From contig NC_068938.1 in the NCBI RefSeq assembly GCF_016801865.2, positions 7,387,101 through 7,451,100 on the forward strand: a stretch of 64,000 bases of DNA. Direction: 5' to 3'. This stretch comes from Culex pipiens pallens (Eukaryota; Arthropoda; Insecta; Diptera; Culicidae). Under the pieces are notes generated by a model. The model did not search any database. It was not told the DNA's origin and saw only the letters and a program-made list of their open reading frames with translations. A program made the position numbers and the translations under genes. The number at the start of each line of letters is the position of its first letter. Position 1 is the stretch's first letter. Shown here in pieces: positions 45,791 through 56,885 of the stretch.

Positions 45791-46164
45791 TTTTTTTTGA
45801 AGATTTTTTTTCGCTTTCATAAGATTTTTCTTCAGAAAAGTCGATGGAAATCGATGGGTCATATTCATATCTATTAAATTTCATATGAATGTGCCTCAAG
45901 AGACTCTAAATTATATATTTGACTTCAAAATTTTATAAAAAATATTTGACCTAAAACCCAAATGTACTAGATTTCAAGCTTTCTTTGAAAAAAACCCCAA
46001 AATCCAAGCTGGAAACCCCAAAACGACCGAATAAAAATCGTTTCTTTGTACAATCTGTCATGAAAATACAGCAATAGATTGCCTCGAAAACAAATTCGAG
46101 CCCAAAACATTGCTAAAAGCTCTTTATTACCCAAAAGGTTCCCAACAATATTTTTTCAATATTC

Positions 46165-46661
46165 TACCATATTACACCATGACATTTTAAAACATTTTCG
46201 AATCAATCACATTGTATAGAACAGTTTTCTGAACAATTTCCATTGAAAAATATCTATTTTGGTTCAATATAAGTAGAGATATACCCAATTTCGTAAAATA
46301 AAAAGTAACTTTCTCCAAAATTTCAGAATTTAATTGCCGGACAAACGATGAACATCGCCTACTGAGTTTTTTTATAATTCTAATAAAAATAATTTCTATA
46401 AATTTCAGCAAAATTTTATATAACTTTTACATTTCAGCCAAATGTTTTCATCCTTAAAAAATCGTAGTAGGCAGTGTTCATCGTTTGAAAGAGAATTAAA
46501 TTCAGGATTTTTGAAGAAAGTCACTTTTTTTTTGGAAAATTGGGTGTATGTCTACTTATATTGATCCAGAATAAATATTTTGTTATGGAAAATGTTCAGA
46601 AAACTGTTCCCTTCAATGTGACTGATTTTAAAATGTTTTAAAATGTCATGGTGTAAAATAT
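46165..46661. repeat. Diverged foldback element between IR genes E and F
   Basis: ATTACACCATGACATTTTAA near 46171 is mirrored by TTAAAATGTCATGGTGTAAA near 46637. Inner pieces (GAACAGTTTTCTGAACA, CGATGAACA..GCCTACT) are mirrored as well. No coding capacity. Confidence 0.7.
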
Positions 46662-46812
46662 CAGACTTGCCGAATTTTGTACCTTAATGTTCCCGGAAAA
46701 AGACACTGTGCCCTTAGGGCAAAGTTTCACGACCCAGATACTTTTTTTACATACAACAGTGCATTTAGTTACTATCAAGGTAATCATTCGTTTTAATATG
46801 AAAAATCATAAT

Positions 46813-46818
46813 TTTATT
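46813..46818 (-). promoter_or_regulatory. Putative polyadenylation signal of IR gene F
   Basis: AATAAA on the minus strand begins 5 nt after the stop codon of gene F, implying a very short 3' UTR. Confidence 0.5.
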
Positions 46819-46822
46819 TCCA

Positions 46823-48526
46823 TTATTGTTTAATACATTGCAAAACACTTTTTTTAAATTTCAATTGAAATGTATGCTTAAAAAATTCACCAAAGAAAAT
46901 AATCACACCGAGAGCATATCCATACCAAGTTACTGTTAAAATGGGAAAAATATCTTCAAATGTCAGAAAACAACTTGATCCAGGACGTTTCCTCCATTCT
47001 TTTTTCATATCCTTCTCGACCCAATACGTCTGTAGTCCGCTTTCGATGAAAACAGTCAATGTGTGAGCAAATGAGTCCATTAAAGGATATCGCCAGCTGA
47101 ATCGATACACGCGAACCTCCATGTTGAGGGGCTGATCCATGATCTTATAGCGATACAATTTACTGTTCGAGTCATAATACAAGGGTATCGCTGCTTCCAC
47201 CGAAAATCTGAATCTTACATATGCATGGTTTAGGTCCATTTTTTGTTCAAGATTAGTGTTGTTGTAAACTATTGGCCCCAACAAGCTGTGATTGGCCAAA
47301 TAAGGCATTGACAGTAGATTTGCTTTGATATTTACTCCTGATTCCAGCAGATCTTGCATCGTTTCAATTTCTGCAGCCGCCGGTTTACTTATCATCAGTG
47401 ATATTATCTTGGTCTCGTAGGCACAGGTCATAAAGAACATGAGCAATATCAACGAGTTCAGTACACTTTTTTCCAGAAATCCGGCTTTATGCAAACTGAA
47501 TCGCTCGAATCCACATAAAATCAGCAAAATTGAATCGTTGCGGAAAACCGATGGAAAAAGACATTTAACCAACTGCATCGTGGCCAGAAGTAAGGTCAAA
47601 ACAATCCAAACAATCGGATCAAACGGCAACGTGAACAACTGTATACTTCCAATCGGAAATCTTGGAACCACAACTACAAGTTCATCAGTAATGGTAGTGT
47701 AGAGTAACTGCTGGTTTTGCATGTTAACAGCATGACAATATTTCTGAGTTGTGTCAATTTCTACATCATTCTCAATCAAATGCTGATTGTAGCAATCATT
47801 TTCCAAATATGTTGAAAACTTTTCGCACTCGTGCTCAATCTGAACCAAGGATCCGTTTAGATATCTCGCCGTTTCATTTATCCATCGAAATGTTGCATCA
47901 CTTGAAACTAAAAGTGTCTCACTCGAGTAAGTCAACGCTTTCCCTCTCATGTTATATTTTAAACATGTTTTAAACAACCTGCTTGGCTCAGGAAAATACC
48001 TACCAATTTTTAGTTCTACTGCTTGACTTTTCACTACTTTCATGTTTACTTTATCTAAAAGTACAGCATTGCGAAATTTCAAATAAAGTCCCAACAAACT
48101 GAGATACGCTTGATAATCTATCGTGGCTGTGTTCACCAAAACCACGATTTTGGTGCCAGGATTGAAAATAACCAAAGTACGCACAATTGCCTCCGAAAAG
48201 GGCACCACATTTGAGCCTTGAATTAGTACCAAAGTTGGCTCCTTCGGAAGTTGAGTGTAATCCAGCGTGCTTTCGCCACTCAAAACGTATTTCGTTACAA
48301 AATGCAACCTTGGCGAGCGGAGCACGGTTTCCAGCTCGTTGTCGAATGGATGCTGCGAAGATAGTCCGTAAAAGACACACTTTACCGTGCCAGGTTCCAC
48401 TTCCGCGAGATGCTCTATCACGGACACGAGGTAGCTGGACAGGTCAAACGAGGAGATTTGCGCTGTAGAACAAACGAAGAATGCCACTAGCAGCAGCTTT
48501 CGACCAGTCGAGGCCATTTTCAACAT
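46823..48526 (-). CDS. IR gene F: divergent ionotropic receptor, intact (567 aa)
   Basis: Divergent IR channel subunit, sister of gene E. The frame is open from ATG 48586. The in-frame ATG at 48526 is preferred because CCCAGTACAATG there parallels GCAGTTACAATG at gene A, and the protein then starts directly with a signal peptide (MLKMASTGRKLLLVAFFVC). ATG 48517 gives MASTG, like gene C, and is also possible. Features: FYGLSSQHPFDNELETVL, RWINETARYLN, pore motif NDSILLILCGFERFSLHKA (S replaces the usual P), second membrane segment ending AYETKIISLMISKP, FIESGLQTYW, last membrane segment, short basic tail. It is transcribed in the same direction as E, with about 1.7 kb between. Confidence 0.92.
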   Translation of the reverse strand: MLKMASTGRKLLLVAFFVCSTAQISSFDLSSYLVSVIEHLAEVEPGTVKCVFYGLSSQHPFDNELETVLRSPRLHFVTKYVLSGESTLDYTQLPKEPTLVLIQGSNVVPFSEAIVRTLVIFNPGTKIVVLVNTATIDYQAYLSLLGLYLKFRNAVLLDKVNMKVVKSQAVELKIGRYFPEPSRLFKTCLKYNMRGKALTYSSETLLVSSDATFRWINETARYLNGSLVQIEHECEKFSTYLENDCYNQHLIENDVEIDTTQKYCHAVNMQNQQLLYTTITDELVVVVPRFPIGSIQLFTLPFDPIVWIVLTLLLATMQLVKCLFPSVFRNDSILLILCGFERFSLHKAGFLEKSVLNSLILLMFFMTCAYETKIISLMISKPAAAEIETMQDLLESGVNIKANLLSMPYLANHSLLGPIVYNNTNLEQKMDLNHAYVRFRFSVEAAIPLYYDSNSKLYRYKIMDQPLNMEVRVYRFSWRYPLMDSFAHTLTVFIESGLQTYWVEKDMKKEWRKRPGSSCFLTFEDIFPILTVTWYGYALGVIIFFGEFFKHTFQLKFKKSVLQCIKQ

Positions 48527-48586
48527 TGTACTGGGTGAAAATGTGGGAAGTAACAGGTGCGTTACATCTATAGTTTTAAAGTGCAT

Positions 48587-49750
48587 CTCAATTACATTAA
48601 TGTGGTCCTAAGCGTTGTTTACTTTGTAGTATTTCACAATGATCAACAATAATCTAAACAGATAATGCAACTTTTTATGAGAAATTTTGTGAAAAATAAG
48701 TCATTCTAAAAAGTAAAGTTTGGTGAAATGAACGTTTTACCAGTTTATTTAATAAAAATGACACGATATATTAATTTGAGTAAAATTATTAAGGAATCAA
48801 TTAATTTTTGCTGTCATTCAAGATTAACGAAATGAAGTTAAAAAAACTGTAATTTTTCAAGTAGCTTACCTTTGCGGCACTTAACATGAACCGCAAATGA
48901 TCTAATCAAGTTTTAATAGGTATTTCTGTCCATAGTTCTGGCCGGGTGAAAGCAATTTAAAACCATGCTTTAGTTCGACCTGTATGAATATTGTTGTCGC
49001 ACAGCAGAATCATTACTTTCACAAAACCACCATATCTAAATGTGTCTTTTCAAGCAGATAGCAAATCTCTGCAGAGTTATTTGTTTAGATTTATTTGGAA
49101 TTAAGTTTCCAAGTTAGATATGTGACTAAATTATATTATTATACAGCAACTCCAAAAAAAGTTCTCGATCGGGCTCAAAAAATTTCTGCGGGTTTCTTGG
49201 CCGAAATAATTAGACCCGTATTTTTTTTTTTTGTTTGGCCATTAGGGTGACCTTCGTCGTTTTAGGGTGGTCCAAAAAAATTGCAATTTTCGTCGATTTT
49301 CGCAAAAACCACTTTTTTCAAAAAATCATATCTTCGCGCCATTTCATCCTGTCATTTTAGCTGTCTTAGACGCTAAAGAAATGTGATTAGTTTGGCTATT
49401 TGGGAAAAATAGTAAGAAGTTTCAAAAATCTAGCTTAACATTGGAATAGGTCGCATGAAAACTTATAATGCTGTGTTGAAGGTCTCGGCACCAAATGGCC
49501 TATGTCTGAAAATATGTTTACCTGATGCCTAGGAGAATTTTACATACAATATAAAAAAATGTTGAATTATGTTTTCAATACTCTGAGGTATGAAATTTCG
49601 AAAATAAAAATTGGGTTTTTTGACGCGCCACGCGCGAAAATGGGAAAGTGACAATATTGAATTGTTGACTGTTAATGTTAATCTAGATTTTAAAATTTTG
49701 AAAATGCTTTATTTCGAATAGGTGAGAAAATTTCACAAAAGTTTTAATTA
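48587..49750. other. 5' region of IR gene F and repeat-derived DNA
   Basis: Upstream of gene F to about 49130 no gene is seen. About 49140-49700 has repeat character (CCATTAGGGTGACC and TTAGGGTGGTCC around 49240-49275), with no open frame of note. Confidence 0.35.
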
Positions 49751-50688
49751 CAGTCCAGACTCGATTATCCGAAGCCTTGATTATCCGAAATTCGATAATC
49801 CGAAGATCTGTTTTTTTTTTTTCTAACTATTAACATCAAATTTGAGTTCTACGATCCCATTTTAGTCAAATTTGAATTATTGATTGCTCATTGAATTAAA
49901 AAATGCATTTTCAAATATTTCATCACCACCATTTTGTATTTAAATTTTCTAAATTACTTTTGAGTAGTTAACACAACGAAAAAACATTTTGTTTTGTGAT
50001 TCGATTATCTGAAATTTTGCCTTCGAAAAATCGAGTCGGAAATGTACTAGAAAATAAAAGTCTGTTTTAATGAGACTTAGTATTCTTTTTTTTCTTTTAT
50101 AGGCTTTTTTTAAGCAACCAAAGGTCCAATCTTCAATGTCTCTTAGGTATTTTTTTTAATCTCAATATCTCTTAAAACTATTTCTAGGAATGGACAATCA
50201 TAGACACGATTTAAAAAATCTAAAAAAAAAAACATTTCTATGGCTTTTGTTTAGGTATTTAGTCTCATTAGACGAATCAAAAATAAAAATAAAATGAATT
50301 TTGGGAAATTGTTTATTTTTATTTAGGGAAAAGAAGTTAGTTAAAAAATCAGCATTTTTTGCGCGCACCATTTTTTCCTGAATAGTTCTTATTAATATCT
50401 AAAAGTTTGCCCAAGACAACAAATCGATTAAATAATTCCTTCAAAAGATACAGATTCTCGAATATTTACGTACCATTTTTGTATGGACAGCTGCCATAAT
50501 TGTATGGAGCCTTGTTTGGGAGGACCAATGGCGCAAAATGGCTTCTTTGGCCAAAGGGAAGGCCCCAAAAAAGCTTGAACCTATTAATAAAACAATATAA
50601 ATAAAATCCATTTCCGGTTTCTGTGTAGAATTGCTTATTAGATAAAAATTACTATCGATTATCCTTTCGAATAATCGGGTCTGGACTG
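49751..50688. mobile_element. pogo/Tigger-like MITE (938 bp)
   Basis: Ends CAGTCCAGACTCGATTATCC and GATTATCC..TCGGGTCTGGACTG are flanked by TA (49749-49750, 50689-50690). CAGT termini with TA target sites fit the pogo branch of Tc1/mariner. It contains a palindrome-family fragment at about 50390-50600. Non-coding. Confidence 0.82.
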
Positions 50689-51000
50689 TAATTTGATAGA
50701 CAACATAATACAGCGGAATAACTTTAATTTCATAGACTAAGATTACTCAATCACTTGATTGGAACTTCATTGTGATGTTTTACCGATTGACTTTTGAAAG
50801 ATATGAATTGAATTAAAAATTACAAAAAAAAAAAAAAATTAAGGGTACACAGCATCTAAGATTTCCAAAGTTGTTGAACTTACGGACCCAATCCTGAAGT
50901 AATTTGATTTTAAAAATTGACAAATTATGCTGTAAATCTTGTTGGAAATAGTAACCATCTGAAAATCTGACTAAAATATATGAAAACGAGGATTAACCTA

Positions 51001-51250
51001 CACGGAGGAAAAAGAGTTCCCAAAATCGTGAACACCCCGCAATACAAAAGAATTAATGTTTACAAATAATAAATTTAATGGTTTTTGAATTGTATTTTCA
51101 TAGGACCAATCTTTAAAAAGTTTTTTTTTTCATGCACGGAGAAAAATGAGTTCCCAAAATCGTGAACACTTTGGGTGAACACTTTGTTCGTGGTTCCCAA
51201 TTTCATGAACGGGTGTTCACGACTTTGGGAACTCATTTTTCTCCATGAAA
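51001..51250. mobile_element. Short hairpin MITE and adjacent half copy
   Basis: CACGGAGAAAAATGAGTTCC at 51135 runs to GTGAACAC and is mirrored by GTGTTCACGACTTTGGGAAC ... CATTTTTCTCC at 51211-51246. A half copy starts at 51001 (CACGGAGGAAAAAGAGTTCC). No coding role. Confidence 0.7.
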
Positions 51251-53365
51251 ACATAATCCCGAAGTTTACGGTAAATGAGTTTGCCCGGACAAAACGGCTC
51301 AACAACGATTAAACGGCCACGGTGCGTTTTGAAGGATTTTTGAATAATTTTCCCCGAAGGTCCTCTCAGCCAGCGGCAGCAGCAGTAAAAAGGGGTTTAC
51401 GGTGCAAAATCCTCATTAGCTCAAATGGTTAGTAATTGCTGGAACGTGATGTTGTTTTTTGCTGAAGTAAAACAATGCCAAACCCCGGTGAGGGGACAAA
51501 ATATTAGCCTTAAAAAGCGAAGAGGTGAAGAGGCAAATTTTACCTGGTTAGAAAACGGTTCGGCTACCTTTCGAAGGTTAAGTTTGCTAAAAAGTATGGA
51601 TGATCTTCAGAAGTTTGAGAAATATCAATCCACCCAAAAGTGTAGTGAAATGTTCTTTCTGATATATTAATTTAATTTGACATTTGTTTCTCAATAATAA
51701 TTACAAGAATATTTAATAATCCTCAAACTTCCCATTTAAGAAAGGCAACTTTAAAAATGCGAATCCTTCCGGAAAGCTAAGCCAAAACCGCTTCGCGACG
51801 ACTTAGCTAGAAATTTCTCCCGAAGTTTTATTGCCAATTCCCGAAAAGCATAACCCCGAAACATCGATCATAAAAACATAAAAGGCGCTTGCACTCATCC
51901 TCGGTTCGGTTGAAAACGTTTTGCAGCTATTTTTTTTTTTGCCCCTTTCTCCGTTTTATGTTTTTGGGACCTCTTTTTTCAGAGGTCTTCCAAATGTACG
52001 CAAAAGGAGGATCATCGGGGTATTGGTGCGTTTTTTCTGGGACCAGCATAATGCACAGTTTCGTAGAAGAAGGAAGAAGAGAAAAACAACAACAATAACA
52101 ACAGCAACGAGCATAAACTTTTTTGCACAGAACGCACACAATCCTAAGCATGCAAATATCAACGAAAACAACAACAAAATAAGCAACTTATGCGATGCAA
52201 AGGGAGAGAGAAGAGCATAGATTAGAATGAGGAGTGAGATAGTTTTGCTTTTTGGGTGGGAGTGAAATGTAGAGAGGGAAGGTGGATTATGCTTAGTGAG
52301 AAAGTGAGCATAAAATGGATCATGAATTGAATGTGATAGGATATTTCCGAATCACAGTTTAGTTCTCAAATATATATATTTATAATTTGTTTTTTTTTAT
52401 TTAACACATTAAGTAAAAAAAAAACACCAGGAAAATTAAAAACAAAAAGCTTAAAATAAAAAAAAACTCTCTAGTTGCATGTTCATTCTATGATAAATTG
52501 AGTTAAGGACGTCTTTTTGGGCAGCTTTTAATACCTCACCTCGTGTTTACAGTTAAAAATGGTATAATTCTAAAGATAAAATATTTTTGGAAAGGCAATA
52601 CTAAGTCTTCTCCTTGGTGTATTTTTACAACCATTTAATAAGAATTAGCAAAATTACACATTAAAAGACGTAAACTTACACATCTTTAGAAACATAATAA
52701 GACATAATTCTTCTAACACAGAATTTGTCAACCCTGAGAGCTACATAAAAGTAAAGTAAAATTCAACCATAAATGTATCAACCTTCCAAAATGAATTTGT
52801 GTAAATTTACATATTTTTATGTGTAGGTGAAAATACATATAAACATATTATTTAACTGTCACATCTTTAACCTTTCAAAACAAAACATCACGAAACTTTT
52901 TTGTATATTATTGTATAATTTATATGTTTGTATTCTATAATTTACTTATTTTAGGTAAAATTCAACGGTGGTATTGATTCCTTAAATTGTTGTAAAAAAA
53001 TTCAATAATTTCAAGATTTTAAACAGTTATCCATTTTGATAAAAAAAAAAAAACATTATAAAAATATAAATATGCATTAAGCTTCAATTTAAAGTAAAAT
53101 TTTTAGTGTGCATTTTGAGTGAGACAAAAACTTTGAAAATTACTTATTTTAGCCTTGTCCTATAGAAAATATTTTTCAATTTATAAGTAATAAAGGATTT
53201 TTTTTGAAGAACCAGAAATAGCAAAGATTCTACAAAAGCATAAAGTAGGAAAACATTTTCAAATACATAAAAATAGTTAGGAAAAGTTTTCAATTTAAAA
53301 AAATCAACGTGTTCAATTAATTTTTATTTATCGTTACGTTTTCCATAAATTTTACAAAATAAATT
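51251..53365. other. Intergenic DNA, no gene recognised
   Basis: 51300-52260 is GC-richer with overlapping short frames of low-complexity composition. 52340-53340 is strongly AT-rich. No motif beyond simple sequence. Confidence 0.3.
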
Positions 53366-53736
53366 CCAGAATCGATTATCCGAAAAATTTCACTTCAGAT
53401 AATCGAATCACGAATTTTTTTTTGTTTTCTAATTTTTGATTGTCGAGCTTAAGTATGAACTCTAAACTACGCTAAAGTGATTCAAAATTTAATAATCCAA
53501 GAGGGCGACCGGTGACGAAATATTGAAAAAAAATACATTTTTTAAATCAACTATTTAAATTTGACAAAAGTGGGGTCGCAGAACACAAACTTTATGTTTA
53601 GAAGAAGAAAAAACGGAAAATATTTCTTTTTGTCGTGATACGATTATCCGCAGTTTCATTCAAACCTTCGGATAATTGAACTTCGGATTATCGAAACTTC
53701 GAGTAATCGAGGCTTCAGATAACCGAGTCTATACTG
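53366..53736. mobile_element. Diverged pogo-like MITE
   Basis: Left CCAGAATCGATTATCCGAA and right TTCAGATAACCGAGTCTATACTG correspond to the ends at 49751-50688, with extra ATTATCCGA/TCGGATAAT motifs inside. The right end abuts TA. Confidence 0.65.
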
Positions 53737-53739
53737 TAA

Positions 53740-54758
53740 TGGAAAAGGATACAATTTTATACCAAGCATAACAATTTCCTTCTTATTTTAAGCAAAAATC
53801 AGAAAAGTTTCGCATACAAAAATTAAATCAAATTATCAAGTTTAAAGAACAAACAAACCATCACAAAAACTCACAAACACACTGACATTTAAAAAAATCA
53901 AAAACACGAAATAAATCTAGTGTTTAGTAGCGCCAAGTTTTCAAAAAAATTAAGTGTCACGGTTCAAACAATCGCGCTACCCCATTCAAAAGATCTACAG
54001 AATCCACCTCCACACCAACACAACAAACTCAACCCAGTCATCCCTCGCATTCTCACCCCTCACAGCCCTCTGACTCACGCCCCAACACGCAACGGGGAAA
54101 CCTGCTCACTGGCTCACCCTCTCTCTCACACTCGCTCTCTCACTGCTGCGCTGCTGTCGTCCGCGGCTGGCGAGAGCCCGTTTAGTCTACGTGAAAGAGC
54201 TGAAATTGTCGGGCTTGACGTCGGTTCGCTCGTACCCAAATTGGCCAAATTTGTCGTGTTTTCCGGCGCGTTCCGGGTCGAAAGTGTGCGCAAAGCGGGG
54301 CTGAGTGTGTGCGGGGGTGATCTGAATTGAAATTTGGCCACTTCCGGTGGGTTTTCCCGGGGAAAAGTGCGTATTTCCCTTCGCGACGTGTTTCCCCTTT
54401 CGCGAGAGTGACGTTTCCCAGCACGTCCACACACAAGCAGGCGACGACAAGACGGGGTGTGTTTTTTTGTTGTGTGTGAGCGATGGCGATGCGGTTGTGT
54501 GCGTGAGAGCAAAGGATTACACGCACACACACACACAGCGGCAAGGGGTTGATGATAGAAAAGTGTGAGAGCGCGAGCGCTCAGTGAGAAGTGAGACGGG
54601 GGTGAGCAAGTGAGCAAATATTTCCGAGTGTAAAGAAGCAAAACAAAACAAAATAAGCTGGTGTTTGTTATTGTCAAAGTTTCCCGGCGATGGTGGTGTG
54701 GCCGCCGTTGTCGTCATCGTCGTTGTTGTTGTTGTTGATGCTGTGATGCGATTTAAAG
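53740..54758 (+). promoter_or_regulatory. Probable promoter and 5' UTR of the G-alpha gene
   Basis: Composition changes to GC-rich from about 53960. CTCTC/GAGAG motifs (54115-54145), a CA-repeat (54522-54536) and an initiator-like GCTCAGTGAG (54577-54586) precede the ATG. The frames here on both strands look like composition artefacts. The transcription start is not determined. Confidence 0.45.
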
Positions 54759-54992
54759 ATGGCGACAGCAAACAACCGAAGTAGGCACGTTGATGGGGGT
54801 GGGGGTGGTGCAAGGGGAGGGGGAGCAGGTGAGGGTGCCTTATCGAAGCTGGCCTGCTCCCGGTCCTGCTGTGGGGACCTGTTCGGATATCTGCTGCGGC
54901 TTCGGGTCAGTCCGGAGGAGCTCGAGCAGCGGTACAAATCGCGAGAGATTGACAAGTTTCTCGAGAAGGATAAGCATGCGTTTCGGCGACAG
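54759..54992 (+). CDS. cta: Exon 1 of a G-alpha-12/13 (concertina-type) gene
   Basis: Heterotrimeric G-protein alpha subunit, N-terminal exon. Membrane-associated signalling; in Drosophila concertina relays the Fog signal to RhoGEF2 during epithelial folding. Exactly 78 codons from ATG 54759 to CGACAG|GTACGT, a near-consensus 5' splice site at 54992/54993 in phase 0. The exon starts with a Gly-rich stretch, then a Cys-containing LACSRSCCGDLFGYLL segment (possible palmitoylation sites) and the helix EELEQRYKSREIDKFLEKDK ending HAFRRQ. SREID...K...RRQ fits the alpha-N helix of the G12/13 class, where the next residues are normally VK-LLLLGAGESGKS. No such exon is visible downstream, so intron 1 is longer than 9 kb. 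Family is fairly sure; orthology to cta is inferred. Confidence 0.8.
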
Positions 54993-55089
54993 GTACGTTC
55001 AATGAGGGAAAGTCCGGGGATTGTTATTTTTTCGGTTTAGGGAAGGTCAGGGTTGCCAGATTGTTGTTGTCAAAGTTTTTAGTCTAAAA

Positions 55090-55440
55090 TCACGGGTACC
55101 ACACCTTGTACCTGTTGTACTTCGACCGCGGCACCGTCAATATCCAAGACTTGCGGCAGACTAAAGCGTTGGACGGTTTTTAAATAAACTGGCGGTTTTC
55201 TCCAAGAACCCGATGGACGTAGCGCAATGCCACCGTTGCCCAAAATTCGGCCTCAGCTCGAGGACTGAAACCTCCAGCTCCACTGCGTAAAGTGAATTGA
55301 AATACACCTCTCGAAAGGCGGACATAGTTAACCAAGTTGCACGTCAAGTGTGCGAACAGTGACGACAACCATACCGGCAACTACCGCGGATGCATCACGC
55401 GCATGTTCTACCTCGAGGAACAGGGAAGGCGACAGCGTTC
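55090..55440 (+). pseudogene. Decayed Jockey-like LINE gag fragment
   Basis: Read in shifting frames the plus strand gives VNIQDLRQTKALDGF, then FSKNPMDVAQCHRCPKFGLSS, then VKCANSDDNHTGNYRGCI followed by FYLEEQ. This is the C-terminal gag region with CCHC zinc-knuckle remnants (QCHRC.KFG, KCAN....HTGNYRGC) of Jockey-clade non-LTR retrotransposons. Stops and frame changes show it is dead. No reverse transcriptase accompanies it. Confidence 0.78.
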
Positions 55441-56006
55441 CAAACCAATCTTAATTCATAAATAAAATCGAATTTTAAAACAAAACATTGAAAGGGACGC
55501 AATATTTATATCTTTGAACGAAAAATGATGACAATGATGGAAGTCTTCACTTTAAATTTCATGAAGTTTGATATTCAACATGTTGAGATCTCGAAAAGGT
55601 CTTTTCGGTCCCTTTTCCCCATCCTAAGCTTTCATTTGAGACTTAAAAACAAGATTTCAGTCAAAGGCAAACCAATTGAAAATTTGACGAGCTTCCGGTA
55701 AAAATATTTTCGAAACTGAATCAAGTCTTCTAGAAATGGACAAAATCCACAAAAAATGGCCAAAAGTATTTCAACATTTTTTGGACTTGTAACTCAGAAC
55801 TTTAAGTCAATATTTGTTTGTTAAATTTATTCGAAGAATCGGCTAGAATTGCTCATCGTCCATGACGTGCTGGAGGTCGTCAACTTGTTGTTTAAAACAT
55901 GTTTTATGATATAATTTTAATTTGAAACAATTTCAAGACCCTAGCATTCTGATAACAAATCTAATAACGATTTATGTTTTCCAAAAGGCCGAAAAAGGCA
56001 TCATTA
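55441..56006. other. Intronic DNA with a dispersed-repeat piece
   Basis: AAATTTGACGAGCTTCCGGTAAAAATATTT near 55680-55708 (quoted in part: TTTGACGAGCTTCCGG) resembles 20030 and 20480, parts of the palindrome at 19790-20815. No gene. Confidence 0.45.
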
Positions 56007-56481
56007 GGGTGACAATAAAAAAAACGACTTCAGAGATACCCCGACTAAGTTGTTTGTGATAAAATTTTACATAAGAATCTCACAGTTGATAATGATCCGA
56101 TACATTCAACTCCATCTTTTGGCGGAATTTTGTTTTTTTTCCATATTTTTTTTCTAAATTTTAACCATAAGGGACCATCCATAAACCACGTGGACACTTT
56201 TTTGGGAATCTGTTACCCACCCCCCCCCCCTCGCGGACAATTGTCCATACAAAAAAAACTTTTTTGTATGGATCGTGGACAATCGCCATACACCCCCCCC
56301 CCCCCTAAAGTGTCCACGTGGTTTATGGATGGTCCCTAACCATATCAACGGTTAAAAGCGACTCTTATCGCTTAACAGATCTGGCTCGAAATTAGCATAG
56401 TTACTTATTTTTACCTAAAGAATCGAGCCAGGGAGTATCTCTTACGATTTTCCTAAAAAAATATATTTTTGGTTGTCACCC
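56007..56481. mobile_element. TA-flanked MITE with nested Harbinger-type MITE
   Basis: Ends GGGTGACAA and TTGTCACCC are flanked by TA (56005-56006, 56482-56483). The element at 56171-56336 is inserted within it. Without that insert it is about 306 bp. Non-coding. Confidence 0.72.
56171..56336. mobile_element. PIF/Harbinger-type MITE with two poly-C tracts (166 bp)
   Basis: Near-perfect inverted ends, GGGACCATCCATAAACCACG running on to GTGGACACTTT and mirrored on the right, flanked by TAA (56168-56170, 56337-56339). Two C runs of 12-14 bases lie at about 56219-56232 and 56292-56305. A half copy is at 17910-17951. A 3-bp TAA duplication fits PIF/Harbinger. Confidence 0.85.
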
Positions 56482-56639
56482 TAGCCATCATCCTACTTTT
56501 TGGCGCAATATAAGATTTTAATACAATTAAAAAATGAACTGATAAATTTAAATAATGGCATTTAACTTCCTATCGCCTTTTTTGTTATATCTTGTATTTA
56601 TATAATTCTTGTAGATAATGCTAGTTGAATAAATATGAT

Positions 56640-56885
56640 TTATTCAGCACGAGTCGTTAATTTTTCAACAATTTGGATAAATACGAAAAGTTCTTTAAAA
56701 AACAAGTTTAGCAACTAGCTACATCATTTTTTTATTCTGCGGTTTGTAATCACTTTGAAAGTGATTTTTCAACTAGACGGTTGTTTTCCCGCTTTAGTTT
56801 TACAGTGTCGAAAAGTATTACTTTTCGATACAATTACTGAAAAGTTGAACTTTCATCATTCAAATGAGTGCTTAATTAAACTGTT
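56640..56885. repeat. Inverted copy of the 13975-14265 repeat
   Basis: TTCAGCACGAGTCGTTAA, TTTGGATAAATACGAAAAG and CGAAAAGTATTACTTTTCG parallel, in reverse, the pieces at 13980-14215. Confidence 0.55.

Noticed and set aside
54126..54677. 183-residue minus-strand frame and overlapping plus-strand frame at 53920-54330
   Set aside because: Both lie in the GC-rich leader of the G-alpha gene, are rich in S/T/P/R and overlap each other. They look compositional.
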